Assembly (NCBI GenBank): GCA_025363375.1
Contig: JANYDZ010000193.1
Location: 1 to 6,819, forward strand
Reading direction: 5' to 3'
Source of the DNA: Hyphomicrobiales bacterium
GTDB lineage: Bacteria > Pseudomonadota > Alphaproteobacteria > Rhizobiales > Beijerinckiaceae
Length of the DNA stretch: 6,819 bases
Shown here: positions 5,815 to 6,819 of the stretch, piece by piece
Numbering within the stretch: position 1 is the stretch's first letter
Layout: each line of letters starts with the position of its first letter
Program-made: the position numbers and the translations under genes
Notes under the pieces: model-generated
What the model was told of the DNA's origin: nothing
Database searches by the model: none
What the model saw: only the letters and a program-made list of their open reading frames with translations

Positions 5815-6819
5815 TCAGAACAAAAAATACCTCTGCGCCATTGGCAGGACATCGGCGGGTTCGCACGCCAGCAGGACCCCGTCCGCGGTCACCATATAGG
5901 TCTCCGGATCGACCTTGATGTCGGGAGTCGCGCCGTTGTGGATCATGCTTTTCTTGGAGATTTTTCCGCGCGTGTTCTTCACGGCGACGAGCGGTTTTGA
6001 AACCTTGAGCACCCGCGCCAACCCCTTTTCGAGCGAGGTCTGCGACACAAAGGTCAACGAGGTCGCGGCAACGGCGCGGCCATAGGCGCCGAACATCGGC
6101 CGGTAATGCACGGGCTGCGGCGTCGGAATGGAGGCGTTGGGATCGCCCATGGGCGCCGCTGCGATCATGCCGCCCTTGATGACAAGGTCCGGCTTCACGC
6201 CGAAGAATGCCGGCGTCCACAGCACGAGATCGGCGAGCTTGCCCTTTTCAATCGAACCGATGTGCTTCGACACGCCATGGGCGATGGCGGGGTTAATCGT
6301 GTATTTCGCGATATAGCGCTTGACCCGGAAATTATCGTTGTCGCCCTTCTCCTCGGCCAATGCGCCGCGCTGTCGCTTCATCTTGTCGGCGGTTTGCCAG
6401 GTGCGGATGACGACCTCGCCAACGCGGCCCATGGCTTGCGAGTCCGAAGACATCATCGAGAGCGCGCCAAGATCGTGCAGAATGTCTTCCGCCGCGATGG
6501 TCTCCTTGCGGATGCGGCTTTCGGCGAAGGCGAGGTCTTCGGGGATCGAGCCGTCGAGATGATGACAGACCATGAGCATGTCGAGATGCTCGTCGAGCGT
6601 GTTCCTGGTGAACGGGCGCGTGGGATTTGTGGAAGAAGGCAGCACGTTCGGCAGGCCTGCGATCGACATGATGTCGGGCGCGTGGCCGCCGCCGGCGCCT
6701 TCCGTGTGAAAGGCGTGAATGGTGCGGCCCTTGAAAGCCTTGACCGTTTCCTCGACAAAGCCGCTCTCGTTCAGCGTGTCGCTGTGCAGCATCACCTGCA
6801 CGTCGTGATCGTCGGCGAC
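5815..6819 (-). CDS. ureC: Urease alpha (catalytic) subunit UreC, 5' partial
   Basis: C-terminal 334 residues of the nickel enzyme that hydrolyses urea to ammonia and carbamate. The coding frame runs off the right edge; the visible part starts near residue 235 in Klebsiella numbering, so about 40% of the protein is missing. Active-site residues that fall in view are all present: His12 (Klebsiella His246, nickel ligand, in LHSDTLNESGF), His38 (His272, in FHTEGAGGGHAPD), Cys85 and His86 (Cys319 and His320 of the mobile flap, in LMVCHHLD) and Asp126 (Asp360, in SSDSQAMGR). The protein ends with the family's AQRYFLF. The carbamylated lysine and the first two His ligands lie outside. The frame is intact and looks functional. 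It is the first visible gene of the operon; ureA/ureB or a fusion would be expected upstream, beyond the edge. Confidence 0.98.
   Translation of the reverse strand, partial: VADDHDVQVMLHSDTLNESGFVEETVKAFKGRTIHAFHTEGAGGGHAPDIMSIAGLPNVLPSSTNPTRPFTRNTLDEHLDMLMVCHHLDGSIPEDLAFAESRIRKETIAAEDILHDLGALSMMSSDSQAMGRVGEVVIRTWQTADKMKRQRGALAEEKGDNDNFRVKRYIAKYTINPAIAHGVSKHIGSIEKGKLADLVLWTPAFFGVKPDLVIKGGMIAAAPMGDPNASIPTPQPVHYRPMFGAYGRAVAATSLTFVSQTSLEKGLARVLKVSKPLVAVKNTRGKISKKSMIHNGATPDIKVDPETYMVTADGVLLACEPADVLPMAQRYFLF

Noticed and set aside
4701..5918. A 405-residue plus-strand open frame with a Val/Met-rich, membrane-like N-terminal stretch
   Set aside because: The hydrophobic stretch is the reverse complement of His/Asp codons of the UreE tail (CAT/CAC and GAC read as ATG, GTG and GTC). 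The rest is opposite UreE and the spacer.

Overview
The window comes from a GC-rich bacterium, most likely an alphaproteobacterium of the Hyphomicrobiales (Rhizobiales) type. That placement rests on base composition, codon choice and the style of the urease proteins; no rRNA or other taxonomic marker is present, so genus is not assigned. Both ends cut through a gene.

The left part (1-2913) is a two-gene plus-strand unit. It starts inside a hydantoinase B/oxoprolinase family subunit (HyuB-like, N-terminus outside the window). After 58 bases and a strong AGGAGG ribosome binding site follows a complete 488-residue member of the HpaB family of flavin-dependent hydroxylases. The second protein has a Phe where characterised HpaB enzymes have the substrate-binding Tyr, and it lacks the cluster Cys residues of 4-hydroxybutyryl-CoA dehydratase, so its substrate is open. 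Together the two suggest an uncharacterised catabolic route: flavin-dependent oxidation plus ATP-dependent opening of a lactam/hydantoin-like ring, or a carboxylation. The matching HyuA subunit and a flavin reductase are not visible.

The right part (2966-6819) is a minus-strand urease operon, convergent with the first unit across a 52-base gap that holds a GC-rich hairpin. In order of transcription it contains ureC (C-terminal half only, with the catalytic residues that fall in this part intact), a 361-base spacer, ureE, ureF, a small membrane protein of the DUF3995 type, and ureG. UreC is the nickel catalytic subunit. UreE (nickel delivery, with an exceptional His/Asp tail), UreF (adaptor) and UreG (GTPase) load the metal centre. 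UreD/UreH and the small structural subunits are not in view.

Three things stand out: the 74-residue, 30-histidine UreE tail with a tandem 15-residue duplication; the DUF3995 membrane protein translationally coupled to ureF inside the accessory gene set; and the unusually long ureC-ureE spacer, which holds inverted repeats and a 55-codon open frame of uncertain status. I see no CRISPR array, tRNA, rRNA, insertion sequence or phage gene.
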